Shown: positions 26,941-36,036, counted from the stretch's first letter. The stretch is 64,000 bases of DNA from Actinocatenispora sp963805605 (GCA_963805605.1 CAWDUX010000002.1:2046001-2110000), one strand, 5' to 3'. The notes: a model not told the origin generated them from the sequence alone. Program-made: numbers and translations.

Positions 26941-27017
26941 ACGTACATCCCGGACCCTTCGTGTCGATCGGAGCACGTTACGTAGTTATCAACGATGCCT
27001 GTCACTGGAAGACACGC

Positions 27018-27037
27018 CAGGTGATGCCCGTCACCTG
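27018..27037. promoter_or_regulatory. Inverted repeat upstream of the Pro-rich gene
   Basis: CAGGTGA and TCACCTG are separated by 6 bp, with a further CCAGGTG at 27046-27052. It lies between cutC and the Pro-rich gene start and could be an operator. Confidence 0.35.
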
Positions 27038-27074
27038 AACATCCGCCAGGTGCAGAGAAGTCTGTATCCGCTGC

Positions 27075-27845
27075 TCAGGCCAGTGGTGCCCGCAGCACCC
27101 GGCGGACCGCGGCGGTCGTGGTCAGCTTGCGGGCGTACTCCGCAGGACCCGTACGCCCACCCAGATGCGGCCGGGAGTTGCGGTACACCATCGGGCTGTC
27201 CACCATCTCGCCGGCGCTGAAATGCACCTCGGTGACCCCGGTCTGCGCCACGATCCGGGCCACGTTGCGCTCCGTCACCCCCGCACCGGCCAGTACGGTG
27301 ATCCGGCCCGCCGCCACCGACACCAGTTCGGCGATCCGCGGCGCACCCTCCAGCGCGGAAGCCTCCTGCCCGGAGGTCAGTACCCGGTCCACACCGCAGC
27401 CGATCAGCGTCTCCAGCGCCGCGAGCGGGTCGGCTACCAGGTCGAACGCGCGGTGGAAGGTGGTGGACAGGCCGTCCGCGGCAGACAACAGCAGTCGCAG
27501 TACCTCGACGTCCACCGCTCCCGCCGGAGTCAGGGCGCCGGTCACCACGCCCGGCACCCCGGCCGTACGGAACAGTTCGATGTCGCGCCGCATCAACGCG
27601 ACCTCGTCCGGGTCGTAGACGAAGTCACCGCCCCTTGGCCGCACGATCGGGTGCACCCGGATCCTGGACACCCGGCGGAGTGTCTGCTCGACCAGCGCCA
27701 ACGACGGGGTGACGCCACCCTCGAACAGGGCGCTGCACAGCTCGACCCGGTCCGCGCCGGCCTCCTCGGCGGCCAGCGCACCGGCCACGCTGTCCACGCA
27801 GACCTCGTACGTCAGGCCGGTCCGTCGCGCGCCGTTGCCGGGCAC
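27075..27845 (-). CDS. cutC: CutC-family protein
   Basis: A 256-residue TIM-barrel protein with CutC hallmarks: YEVCVDSVAGALAAEEAGADRVELCSAL, HPIVRPRGGDFVYD and FHRAFD. CutC was first linked to copper homeostasis, but that role is disputed; a hydrolase or lyase activity is possible. GTG 27845 begins 3 nt after the HMG-CoA lyase stop, so the two are translationally coupled. Its place in a leucine-type operon may point to a metabolic function. Confidence 0.9.
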   Translation of the reverse strand: MPGNGARRTGLTYEVCVDSVAGALAAEEAGADRVELCSALFEGGVTPSLALVEQTLRRVSRIRVHPIVRPRGGDFVYDPDEVALMRRDIELFRTAGVPGVVTGALTPAGAVDVEVLRLLLSAADGLSTTFHRAFDLVADPLAALETLIGCGVDRVLTSGQEASALEGAPRIAELVSVAAGRITVLAGAGVTERNVARIVAQTGVTEVHFSAGEMVDSPMVYRNSRPHLGGRTGPAEYARKLTTTAAVRRVLRAPLA

Positions 27846-27848
27846 GGC

Positions 27849-28766
27849 TCAGGCCGGGATCGTGCGGTACCGGGGGCCGGCGCGCAGCACGCCGGACGGC
27901 AGCTCGCGCCCGACGACGTCCTGCGCCAGGCCGGCCACCTCGACCATCGCGTCCAGGTCGATGCCGGTACGGATGCCCATGTCGGACAGCATGTGCACCA
28001 CCTCCTCGGTGGCCACGTTGCCGGTCGCGCCCGGCGCGTACGGGCAGCCGCCGAGCCCACCGACGCTGGCGTCGAACTCGGTGATACCGAGCTGCATCGC
28101 GGTCAGGATGTTGGCCAGGCCGGCGCCCCGGGTGTTGTGGAAGTGCAGCAGCACCGGGATGTCGGGCTGGCGGTCGCGTACGGCGCTGACCAGCTCGGTG
28201 ACCCGCCGGGGCGTAGCCATGCCGGTGGTGTCGCCGAACGCCAGCCGGTCGGCGCCGTCGGCGACGACCCGGTCGACGATGGCCGCGACCCGCTGCGGTG
28301 CCACGTCACCTTCGTACGGGCAGCCGAAGCTGGTCGCCACGATCACCTCGACCGTGGCGCCGGCCTCGTGCAGCTGGCCGATCAGCGCGGTGATGTCGTC
28401 CAACGACTCGTCGGTGGAGCGGTTGACGTTGCGGCGGTTGTGCGTGTCGCTGGCCGACACGACGACCTCGATCTCGCGGAACCCGGCGGCCAGCGCGCGG
28501 GTGGCGCCACGGGAGTTGGGGATCAGCGCGGAGTAGCGCACGTCCGGGTTGCGCTGCGCCGCCGACCACACCTCGTCGGCGTCGGCCATCTGCGGGATCG
28601 CCTTGGGATGCACGAAGCTGACCGCCTCGATGCGGCGCACGCCGGTGCGCGACAGCGCGTCCAGCAGCCGTACCTTCGCCTCGGTCGGTACCGGGTCCTC
28701 GTTCTGCAGCCCGTCCCGTGGTCCGACCTCGCGGATGGAGACCTCGTCCGGCAGGTCCGCTGTCAC
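27849..28766 (-). CDS. Hydroxymethylglutaryl-CoA lyase
   Basis: A 305-residue lyase that splits HMG-CoA to acetoacetate and acetyl-CoA, the last step of leucine breakdown. VSIREVGPRDGLQNE is the metal-binding start; FGDTTGMATPRRV and HFHNTRGAGLANI hold further metal ligands. The signature GLGGCPYAPGATGNVATEE includes the catalytic Cys. GTG 28766 follows AGGAGGTAGCA; the open frame continues upstream to 28874 without family features. It is 67 bp downstream of the biotin carboxylase gene, in one transcription unit. Confidence 0.93.
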   Translation of the reverse strand: MTADLPDEVSIREVGPRDGLQNEDPVPTEAKVRLLDALSRTGVRRIEAVSFVHPKAIPQMADADEVWSAAQRNPDVRYSALIPNSRGATRALAAGFREIEVVVSASDTHNRRNVNRSTDESLDDITALIGQLHEAGATVEVIVATSFGCPYEGDVAPQRVAAIVDRVVADGADRLAFGDTTGMATPRRVTELVSAVRDRQPDIPVLLHFHNTRGAGLANILTAMQLGITEFDASVGGLGGCPYAPGATGNVATEEVVHMLSDMGIRTGIDLDAMVEVAGLAQDVVGRELPSGVLRAGPRYRTIPA

Positions 28767-28833
28767 TGCTACCTCCTGTGCGCCGCATCGACTGCCGGTG
28801 CGGGACCTGTCAGATCCCGCACCGGGCCGCAGA

Positions 28834-30165
28834 TCAGGACCGCATCCGGCCGATGATGCCGGTGTCGTACCCACCCGAACGGAACTCGTCGTTGTCGAGC
28901 AGCTCGGCGAAGAACGGTAGGTTGCTCTTCGGACCGGTGATCTCGAAACCGGCCACCGCCTCCTTCGCCCGGGCCAGCACGGTGTCGCGGTCGGGGCCGG
29001 ACACGATCAGCTTGGCCATCAGCGAATCGTAGTTCGGGGTGACGGTGGTGCCGGGGCCGTAGCCGGCGTCGACGCGTACCCCTTCGCCGGTCGGCTCGAC
29101 CCAGGTCTTCACCGCGCCCGGTCCGGGCAGGAAACGCTTCGGGTCCTCGGCGTTGACCCGCAGCTCCAGCGCGTGGCCGGTCAGCTCCAGTTCGGCCGGG
29201 TTGAAGCCGGGCTCCTCACCGGAGGCGATCCGCAGCTGCGCCTCGACCAGGTCGATGCCCAGGGTGGCCTCGGTGATCGGGTGCTCGACCTGCAGCCGGG
29301 TGTTCATCTCCAGGAAGAAGAAGTCGCCGGTGGCCGGGTCGAGCAGGCACTCGACGGTGCCGGCGTTGCGGTAGTTGACGGTCTCGCCGGCGAGCTGCGC
29401 GGCACCGAGCAGCCGGGCCCGCAGTTCGGGGCTGACCGCCGGGGACGGTGCCTCCTCGGCGACCTTCTGGTTGCGCCGCTGTACGGAGCACTCCCGCTCA
29501 CCGAGCGCCACCACGCGGCCGTCGGCCAGGCCGAGGATCTGCACCTCGATGTGGCGTACCCGGGGGAAGTAGCGCTCGATCAGCACGCTGCCGTCGCCGA
29601 ACATCCGCTCGGCGAAGTTGCGGACCTTGTCGTACTCGGTGCGCAGCGCGTCGACGTCGGCCGCGGAGGCCATGCCCATCCCGCCACCGCCGGCGGCGGC
29701 CTTGACCATCACCGGGTAGCCGATCGACTCGGCGGCGGAGATGGCGGCCTCGACGGTGTTCATCGGGGTCTTCGTGCCTGGCGAGACCGGAACCCCGGCG
29801 GCGGCCATCAGGTTACGGGCGTTGATCTTGTCGCCCATCTGGTCGATGGCGTCGGCGGGCGGGCCGACCCAGATCAGTCCGGCGCCGACGACGGCGCGGG
29901 CGAACTCGGCGTTCTCCGACAGGAAGCCGTAGCCGGGGTGGATCGCCGCGGCGTTGGTCTGCTTGGCGGCGGCGAGGATCGCCTCGGTGTTGCGGTACGC
30001 CTGCGCGGGGCCGATGTCCACGGCCTCGTCGGCCTCGGTCACGAACGGGAGACCAGCGTCGACTTCGGAGTGCACCGCGATGGTGCGGACCCCCAGCCGG
30101 CGTGCGGTGCGGATGACGCGCCGCGCGATCTCTCCCCGGTTGGCGACCAGCAGCGACTCGATCAC
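28834..30165 (-). CDS. Biotin carboxylase subunit of an acyl-CoA carboxylase
   Basis: A 443-residue ATP-grasp biotin carboxylase. It starts MIESLLVANRGEIARRVIRTARRLG; the glycine-rich ATP lid is AAAGGGGMGMA and the catalytic EMNTRLQVEHPITE is present. The protein stops right after the BC domain (FRSGGYDTGIIGRMRS), like AccC of E. coli. The BT and biotin carrier domains found in methylcrotonyl-CoA carboxylase alpha are absent. No separate carrier gene is seen. The start is GTG with GGAGGG 3 nt upstream. The 16-bp box at 30182-30197 lies 17 nt upstream. Confidence 0.92.
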   Translation of the reverse strand: MIESLLVANRGEIARRVIRTARRLGVRTIAVHSEVDAGLPFVTEADEAVDIGPAQAYRNTEAILAAAKQTNAAAIHPGYGFLSENAEFARAVVGAGLIWVGPPADAIDQMGDKINARNLMAAAGVPVSPGTKTPMNTVEAAISAAESIGYPVMVKAAAGGGGMGMASAADVDALRTEYDKVRNFAERMFGDGSVLIERYFPRVRHIEVQILGLADGRVVALGERECSVQRRNQKVAEEAPSPAVSPELRARLLGAAQLAGETVNYRNAGTVECLLDPATGDFFFLEMNTRLQVEHPITEATLGIDLVEAQLRIASGEEPGFNPAELELTGHALELRVNAEDPKRFLPGPGAVKTWVEPTGEGVRVDAGYGPGTTVTPNYDSLMAKLIVSGPDRDTVLARAKEAVAGFEITGPKSNLPFFAELLDNDEFRSGGYDTGIIGRMRS

Positions 30166-30181
30166 ATGCCCTCCAGATGTA

Positions 30182-30197
30182 CTGAACGATCGTTAGG
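30182..30197. promoter_or_regulatory. Shared operator box of the biotin carboxylase gene
   Basis: CTGAACGATCGTTAGG, identical to 24920-24935, with the core AACGATCGTT at 30185-30194. It starts 17 nt upstream of the GTG, the same distance as in the other copy. Confidence 0.75.
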
Positions 30198-30352
30198 TTA
30201 GCGGACCTGCGGCCTGCCGGCCAACCCAGAGCCTAAGGCGGCGGTCGACCGTCGGCACCGCCGCGGCATAGGCCCTGGCCAGGCATATCGCCCGGAGCTG
30301 GTCCGAACGGCTGATTACCGGCCAGTTACGGCGCCGTGACGAAACGGCCGGG

Positions 30353-32743
30353 TCAGCCGTCGAGCAGGGACCGTACCTCACTGGCCGCCGCCGGGTCCGC
30401 GCCCGCCAGCACCGGGACCGCCCGCCGCCAGTGCTGCCGCGCCTCCGCCTGACCGCCGGCCGCCCGCAACGCCCGGCCCAACGCCACCCGGGCAGTCGCC
30501 TCCGCCACCGGGTCGGGTTGCCGCTGCCGGATCTCCAACGCCCGCCGGGCGCAGCGCACCGCCCGGGTCGGCTCGTTGATCCGCAGATGTGTCGCGGCCA
30601 GCTCCAGCAGCGTGCCCGCCTCACCGTTGCGGTCCCCCAACTGGCGGCTGATCTCGACCGCCCGCTCGTGCTGGCGCACCGCGGCGAGCCCCCGGCCCAG
30701 CGCGGCCAGTACCGAACCGAGGTTGCTGGTCACCGCCGCCTCCAGCTGGCCGCCGCCCAGTTCCCGACTCAACGGCAACGCTTCGGCCAGATACCGGTAC
30801 GCCTCCGCGTCCCGCCCGGCCCGGTGCTCCAGCGAGCCCAGGTTGCACAGTGCGGCGACCTGGGTGACCCGCCGTTGCGCCTGCCGTGCCGCGGCCAGGC
30901 TGTCACACAGGTACCGGCGGGCCCGCTGGTAACGGTCCGCTCCACCGGACGGTTCCCGGTCGGCCTCGTACATCAGCCGCCGTCCGATGCTGTTGAGGAT
31001 CGTCGCCTCACCGTCCCGGGCGCCGGCATCGCGGTACGCGGCCAGCGCGAGTTCCTGGTGCTCGGCCGCCTCGACCGGCCGGTGCTGCGCCAGCAACGCC
31101 ACGCCGAGGCGCTTGTGCTCGGTGGCCGCCAACAGGCTGTCGCCGGCCCGATCGGCGAGCAGCGCCGCCCGCCGGGCGCCGCGTTCCAGCTCGATGAAGT
31201 CACCCCGGACAAACGGGTACAGGTTGAGCAGGCTGGCCAGCCGCGCGGCGGCGGCCGGGGGCACGGCGGGATGCTCGCCGCAGTGCCGCAGCAGGGCGCA
31301 CAGAGCAGGCCATTCGCCGGCGTACCAGCGCAGCGCGGCGTCGTAGGAGGCGAAGTTCGGCGCGCGCGGGTCGGCCACCTCCCCCGCCGGGAATGGCGGG
31401 TCGCTGGCCGGCCACAGCATCCGGTCCGCCTCGTACGCGGTCGCGGTCACGTACGACACCAGCCGGCCCAGCGCCGCGGCGGCGGACCCGTCGTCCACTT
31501 CCTCGGCGAGCAGCTCACCGGCGAACGCGTGCAACAGGTCGTGCTGGCGGTACCGGCCGGCGGCCGGGCTCTCCAGCAGATGCCGGTCGACCAGCTCCTC
31601 CAGCGCCCGTTCGGCCTCCGCTACCGGCAGCCCGGCCAGCGCGGCGGCGGCCGGTACCGCCAGATCGTGCCCCGGCCAGTGGCCCAGCAGCGCGAACAGC
31701 CGCGCCGGTACCGGATCGAGCCGGTCGTAGCTGAGCCGGAACGAGGCCCGTACGGCGAGGTCACCGACCCGAAGTTCGTCCAACCGGCCGCGGGAGGCGG
31801 CCAACCGCCGGGCCAGCGAAACGACCGTCCAGCCGGGCCGGGCCGCCAGCCGGGCACCGGCGATCCGGACGGCGAGCGGCAGCCGACCGCACGCGGCGAC
31901 CACTTGCGCCGCGGCCGCGGGTTCGGCGGCCACCCGCCCGGTACCGACGATGAGCCCGAACAGCCGGACCGCCTCGGCCGCGGGCAGCTCACCCAGTACG
32001 AGGTGGACGGCGCCGGCCAGATCAGCGAACCGGGTACGGCCGGTGACCAGTACGGCGCTGCCCGCGCCGGCCGGCAGCAGCGGCCGTACCTGTGCGGCGT
32101 CGGCGGCGTCGTCGAGCAGTACCAGTACCCGACGTCCGGCGAGCATGCTGCGGTAACGCGCGGCCCGGTCGACCAGGCTCTCGGTCCGCCTGCCGGGCTC
32201 GGCGCCGAGCGCGGTGAGGAAGCTGGCCAGCGCGGCGGACGGCTCGACCGGGTGCGCCCGGCTGCCGGCGAGGTCGAGGTAGAGCTGACCGTCCGGGAAC
32301 CGGTCGCGTACCTGGTGCGCGGCGTGCACGGCGAGGCTGGTCTTGCCGACCCCGCCGCCACCGTCGAGCGCCACGATCCGGATGCCGTCGGTGTCGTCGG
32401 CGGACAGCATGCGGGTCAGCCGGTCCAGTTCGTCACCGCGGCCGGTGAAGTCGGGCAGGTCGGCGGGCAGCTGTGCCGGGCCGCACACCCCGTCGACCGG
32501 TGGGCGGCCCCGCGCCACGGCGGCGAAGTGATCGGCGTCCCGGCCGGTCAGTTCCAGCGCCGCGACGAGACGGTCGATGGTGGCATGCCGGGGCCGGGCT
32601 GCTTCTCCGCGTTCCAGGTTGCTGATCGCCCGAACGCTCAGCTGTGCCCGCTCGGCCAGTTCCTCCTGGGTGAGGCCGGTCGCGGCGCGGGCGGCAGCGA
32701 GCAGTTCGGCGAAGGACGCGGCTACCGCGGACTCGGACTCCAC
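30353..32743 (-). CDS. AfsR-like XRE/NB-ARC/TPR regulator
   Basis: A 796-residue STAND protein. An XRE helix-turn-helix covers about 8-66 (TGLTQEELAERAQLSVRAIS). The NB-ARC ATPase follows with a P-loop at 128-135 (GGGGVGKT), Walker B (VLVLLDDAAD) and a GLPL-like GRLPLAVRIAG. A winged-helix segment and about six TPR units fill the C-terminal 280 residues. Such proteins control secondary metabolism or development after binding ATP and a partner. It lacks the OmpR-type SARP domain of AfsR. It stands alone, with no obvious target beside it. Confidence 0.9.
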   Translation of the reverse strand: MESESAVAASFAELLAAARAATGLTQEELAERAQLSVRAISNLERGEAARPRHATIDRLVAALELTGRDADHFAAVARGRPPVDGVCGPAQLPADLPDFTGRGDELDRLTRMLSADDTDGIRIVALDGGGGVGKTSLAVHAAHQVRDRFPDGQLYLDLAGSRAHPVEPSAALASFLTALGAEPGRRTESLVDRAARYRSMLAGRRVLVLLDDAADAAQVRPLLPAGAGSAVLVTGRTRFADLAGAVHLVLGELPAAEAVRLFGLIVGTGRVAAEPAAAAQVVAACGRLPLAVRIAGARLAARPGWTVVSLARRLAASRGRLDELRVGDLAVRASFRLSYDRLDPVPARLFALLGHWPGHDLAVPAAAALAGLPVAEAERALEELVDRHLLESPAAGRYRQHDLLHAFAGELLAEEVDDGSAAAALGRLVSYVTATAYEADRMLWPASDPPFPAGEVADPRAPNFASYDAALRWYAGEWPALCALLRHCGEHPAVPPAAAARLASLLNLYPFVRGDFIELERGARRAALLADRAGDSLLAATEHKRLGVALLAQHRPVEAAEHQELALAAYRDAGARDGEATILNSIGRRLMYEADREPSGGADRYQRARRYLCDSLAAARQAQRRVTQVAALCNLGSLEHRAGRDAEAYRYLAEALPLSRELGGGQLEAAVTSNLGSVLAALGRGLAAVRQHERAVEISRQLGDRNGEAGTLLELAATHLRINEPTRAVRCARRALEIRQRQPDPVAEATARVALGRALRAAGGQAEARQHWRRAVPVLAGADPAAASEVRSLLDG

Positions 32744-32993
32744 GAGCAGGAATTATCAGCGCGTCAGCGCCGATCACCGAGCACTCTGTCGCTCATCCGG
32801 CAGATATTCGCGCAGGTCATCGCCATGATCGACAATACGTAATTATTCCGTCACCGCATTGGCCGAAATTCGGGAATGGTGACCGAGCGGAGCGCCGTTG
32901 GTTCGGTGGCAAGGCGGAGCCGCGCCCGTGTGCCGGCTTGCACGCGGGCGTGGCGACAACGCCGCCAGCGGGCCAACGGGTCCGGCGCAGCGC

Positions 32994-33569
32994 TCAGGAG
33001 AGCAGGGCGGCTCGGGTGGCAGCCCGCAACAGATCGGCGCGCCGGTCGTGGTCGATCTCGGTACCGATGAACGGGGTGGAATTCATCAGACCGAACGCCG
33101 CGTGCGCCAGCACCCGCACCGCGGGCCGGCCCAGCTCGGGCCGCAGCCGGTCGAGTACCTCCACCCACTCCTCCACGTACAGCCGCTGCAGCCGGCGGAT
33201 CTCGCGCCGCGGCTCGTCCGGCAGCCGGTCCAGCTCGTGCAGATGCAGAGTGATGACCTCGGGATGCTCCAACGCGAACTCGACGTGGAAATGCAGCAGC
33301 GCGTCCAGCGCGACGATCGGGCCGTCGGCCGAGGCGATCTGGCTGCGGCCGGACGCCAACAGTTGTTCACTGACCGGGATCAGGGCGGCGGCGACCATCG
33401 CCTCCTTGCCGGAAAAATGGTGGTACAGCGCAGGGCCGGTCACCCCGGCCGCCTTGCCGATCTCGTCCATGGAGACACCGTGGTAGCCGCGCCGGGCGAA
33501 CAACCCGACCGCGACCTCCAGGATCTCCTCGCGTCGGGAGCGGCGCCCGTTCGCTTGCTCGGCGGTCAT
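32994..33569 (-). CDS. TetR-family transcriptional regulator
   Basis: A 191-residue repressor. The N-terminal helix-turn-helix is at about 12-58 (REEILEVAVGLFARRGYHGVSMDEIGKAAGV, ALYHHFSGKEAM). The ligand domain is of the TetR_C type common for acyl-CoA-responsive regulators (FHVEFALEHPEVITLHLHELDRLP). It could act on the divergent gene at 33731 or on the AACGATCGTT boxes at 24.9 and 30.2 kb. Neither is shown. A perfect hairpin-like palindrome lies in the divergent promoter region. Confidence 0.9.
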   Translation of the reverse strand: MTAEQANGRRSRREEILEVAVGLFARRGYHGVSMDEIGKAAGVTGPALYHHFSGKEAMVAAALIPVSEQLLASGRSQIASADGPIVALDALLHFHVEFALEHPEVITLHLHELDRLPDEPRREIRRLQRLYVEEWVEVLDRLRPELGRPAVRVLAHAAFGLMNSTPFIGTEIDHDRRADLLRAATRAALLS

Positions 33570-33638
33570 CGCGACAGCGTATCCGCAGGCTGGTCAGGCC
33601 AGCCCCAGCGCCGCCTCTCCGTATGACGCGTCACCGAT

Positions 33639-33667
33639 CTACCCACCGGGCCGCTACCGGTGGGTAG
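33639..33667. promoter_or_regulatory. Perfect 11-bp inverted repeat in the tetR divergent region
   Basis: CTACCCACCGG (33639-33649) and CCGGTGGGTAG (33657-33667) are separated by 7 bp. Lying between divergent genes, it is more likely an operator, perhaps for the adjacent TetR protein, than a terminator. Confidence 0.6.
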
Positions 33668-33730
33668 AAATGCCGGTACCGGGGAGACAGTCGGGCTTTC
33701 TACGATGGAAATCCCCCCGAAGGGCGAGTG

Positions 33731-34510
33731 ATGACCGGGACCTTGCCCGACGACGAGCTTGGCAACTTCCAGTCCGAGTACCGATTCCAAGCACTACCCG
33801 ACGCCGCGCGCGGCCTGTCGATCCTGGCGCTGACGGCGATCACGGTCGCGCTGCTCGGACCCGACTGGGTCGTCCACGATGCGCCGCCGGTACTTGCCCT
33901 GCTCGCACTGTGCTCGCTCGGCGGCTACCAGCTGGCCCGCGGCTGGTGGCTGTACCGCAGCCGGATCCACCTGCACACCGGCGGATTCGTGCTCCTGCGG
34001 GGAAAGCGGCGGGAGATCTTCGACTGGCTGCGGGTGGACGCCGTGCACCGCGCGAAGCCCGCGGGCCGGCGCCGGTCCGGCTGGTCGGGCCGGCTGCACC
34101 GGCTCGCCCGGGGCCCGTTCGCCCGGGTCTGCCCGGAGCGGCTCGGCTGCCGCTACACCGTACGCACCAAGGACGGCACCCGGCTGGCTCTCACCCGGTC
34201 GCTGCGCGGCGTCGACGAGCTGGGCACCATCGTGGAGGACGCGGTCAGTGAGGCGCTGCTGCCCGAGGCGGTGGCGGCGCTGCGGGCCGGTGGATCCGTG
34301 CCGTTCGGTCCGCTCGCGGTGACCGCGCGCCAGCTGCGCCACGACACCTGCTCGGCGTGCTGGAGCTGCCTAGCGCAGCCGCTGCTGTCCAGCGGCACGG
34401 TGCACGTGGCGCGCCGGGACGGTACGACGTTCGCGACCGTACCGGCCGACGCGGTGCCCAACCTGCCGCTGCTGGCGAGCCTGGCCGAAGGGCTACGTTC
34501 CGGCACCTGA
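33731..34510 (+). CDS. Two-pass membrane protein of unknown function
   Basis: A 259-residue protein with two hydrophobic helices (about 27-43 and 52-70) and a basic cytosolic part that contains IHLHTGGFVLLRGKRREIFDWLRVDAV, similar to the strands of bacterial PH-like domains. A Cys pair (DTCSACWSC) and a second sheet (GTVHVARRDGTTFATVPADAV) follow. ATG 33731 and GTG 33728 are both possible; the AAGGG just upstream favours the ATG. No named family is certain. It is divergent from the TetR gene. Confidence 0.7.
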   Translation: MTGTLPDDELGNFQSEYRFQALPDAARGLSILALTAITVALLGPDWVVHDAPPVLALLALCSLGGYQLARGWWLYRSRIHLHTGGFVLLRGKRREIFDWLRVDAVHRAKPAGRRRSGWSGRLHRLARGPFARVCPERLGCRYTVRTKDGTRLALTRSLRGVDELGTIVEDAVSEALLPEAVAALRAGGSVPFGPLAVTARQLRHDTCSACWSCLAQPLLSSGTVHVARRDGTTFATVPADAVPNLPLLASLAEGLRSGT

Positions 34511-34644
34511 GACGTTCGCCGGTCGACTTGTCCCACTTCGGGAGAAGATCAGGGAGACACCCCATGGCAACCGGCCCGTGGAGCGGCCACCATGGAAACA
34601 GGAGGCAGTCCGCGCAGGGACCGCCGTGGCGGAGAGGTACTGAT

Positions 34645-34845
34645 GTGAAGGCACTACTTACGGCGGCTCTGGTAGTGCTCGGGCTGTTCGTGGCCGGTGC
34701 ACTGGTCGTCTGGGCGGTCAAGGCCGTACTGGGCATCCTGATCTACGTGCTGATCGGTGCGCTGATCGTCGGTGGTGTCGTGTTCATCGCCGGCCGGGTA
34801 CGCCGCTCGGTCAACGGGTCCAACACCCGTCGCCAGCTCCGCTAA
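34645..34845 (+). CDS. Small two-helix membrane protein
   Basis: A 66-residue protein that is almost all hydrophobic: two helices (about 3-22 and 24-46), then a basic tail (RVRRSVNGSNTRRQLR). GTG 34645 has GGAGAGG 7 nt upstream. An in-frame ATG at 34564 would add 27 polar residues. It ends in a 4-bp overlap with the convergent SGNH hydrolase. The function is unknown. Confidence 0.65.
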   Translation: MKALLTAALVVLGLFVAGALVVWAVKAVLGILIYVLIGALIVGGVVFIAGRVRRSVNGSNTRRQLR

Positions 34846-35642
34846 CCGGGCTGCTGATCCGACTCCGACTCCGCGACCAGCGGATCCAGCGTCGGCCGCT
34901 TCGGCATGACCCCGTCGCCCGACGACCGGCCGGTGAGCCGGCGTCGGATCCACGGGGCGAAATGCCGCTGCGCCCAGCGCAGGTCGGCGCCCCGTTCGGC
35001 GATCCACGGGCGCGGCGCGGCAGTCGGCAACGCCGCCTGCCAGCTCGGGTCGGTCTCCACCTCCAGGGCGGTGAGTACCCGCGCGGCGGCCCGCCGGTGG
35101 CCCAGCGCGGACAGGTGCAGCCGGTCCACCGCCCACATCCGCCGGTCGGTGAAACCCGGGTCCGTCCACAGGTCGATGAACGGTACGTCGTTGCGGGCCG
35201 CGATCTCCCGGATCACCTCGTTGTACGCGTGCGCCCGGGGCCGGACCACCTTCTTGCCGGGCAGCAGGAACGTGGGGTCCGCGCCGGTCAGCAGCAGTAC
35301 GGTCGCGCCGGTTGCGGCAAGCTGTCGTACTACCCAGTCCAGCCGGGGGCCGATCGTGGCCAGGTCGAAACCGGGGCGCAGCGCGTCGTTGCCGCCGGCC
35401 ACGAAACTCACCAGGTCCGGACGCATCGCCATGGCGCTGGGTACCTGCTCGTTGACCACGCCCTTGAACAAGCGGCCGCGTACTGCCAGGTTCGCGTACC
35501 GGAAGCCGGGTGACTGCGCGGCCAGCACCTCGGCGACCCGGTCGGCCCAGCCCCGGTAGCTGCCGTCGGGCAGCTGGTCGGCCATGCCTTCGGTGAAGCT
35601 GTCGCCCAACGCGACGAAGCTGGTCCACTGCTTCTGCGCCAC
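34842..35642 (-). CDS. SGNH/GDSL hydrolase
   Basis: A 266-residue esterase or lipase without a signal peptide. The nucleophile Ser15 lies in ALGDSFTEG, the oxyanion Asn85 in GGNDALRP, and the catalytic Asp173/His176 in VDRLHLSALGH. The C-terminal extension of about 70 residues is Arg/Trp-rich. The natural substrate is unknown; acyl esters of lipids or sugars are typical. Confidence 0.9.
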   Translation of the reverse strand: MAQKQWTSFVALGDSFTEGMADQLPDGSYRGWADRVAEVLAAQSPGFRYANLAVRGRLFKGVVNEQVPSAMAMRPDLVSFVAGGNDALRPGFDLATIGPRLDWVVRQLAATGATVLLLTGADPTFLLPGKKVVRPRAHAYNEVIREIAARNDVPFIDLWTDPGFTDRRMWAVDRLHLSALGHRRAAARVLTALEVETDPSWQAALPTAAPRPWIAERGADLRWAQRHFAPWIRRRLTGRSSGDGVMPKRPTLDPLVAESESDQQPG

Positions 35643-35792
35643 GTCTGCTGCCCCCGTCCCGGGCCCTCCGCTCGGAGGCCCTCGGAGATTCTGACAGGCG
35701 CGAGGTTACCTGCGGGTATCCGGTGGGCTGCGCGTGATCCGTACCGCGCCCGGCCGAGCCACCACCACACACGGCGCCGCCGCACCCCACTG

Positions 35793-35855
35793 CGCATTTT
35801 CCCCGAATGTACCTTTCCGCAAAAGGTACGTAATGGTCGATGCGGGGAAAATGCT
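35793..35855. repeat. Type II inverted-repeat element, copy 1
   Basis: GCATTTTCCCCG (35794-35805) and CGGGGAAAATGC (35843-35854) form the ends. An inner inverted repeat pairs GTACCTTT with AAAAGGTAC (35809-35829). Two related elements lie at 55809-55872 and 55891-55954. Confidence 0.8.
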
Positions 35856-35952
35856 CCGGCCTTGTGGCTCGAGCACGCGTGCCAGGTTGACGTACGGAGG
35901 GCCGTGCAGAGTACGACGCGCGCGCCGCGCCGGGGTGGTGGCCTGGGAGCCG

Positions 35953-36036
35953 GTCAAGATCTGCGGCAGCGGACCATCCGCCGGGTGAATTGGGGCGAAA
36001 ACGCCGGGCAGCGCGCCCACTGCCGCGGATCTTGAC
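35953..36036. repeat. Type I inverted-repeat element, copy 1
   Basis: It starts GTCAAGATCTGCGGCAGCGG and ends CACTGCCGCGGATCTTGAC, so the two ends are near-perfect inverted repeats of about 18 bp around a 45-bp centre. It is one of four copies in the window. Confidence 0.82.

Noticed and set aside
27165..28856. 563-residue plus-strand frame
   Set aside because: Antisense to cutC and HMG-CoA lyase, both strongly recognised.
30431..32842. 803-residue open frame on the plus strand
   Set aside because: Antisense shadow of the AfsR-like regulator; Arg/Gly/Gln-rich with no recognisable domain.
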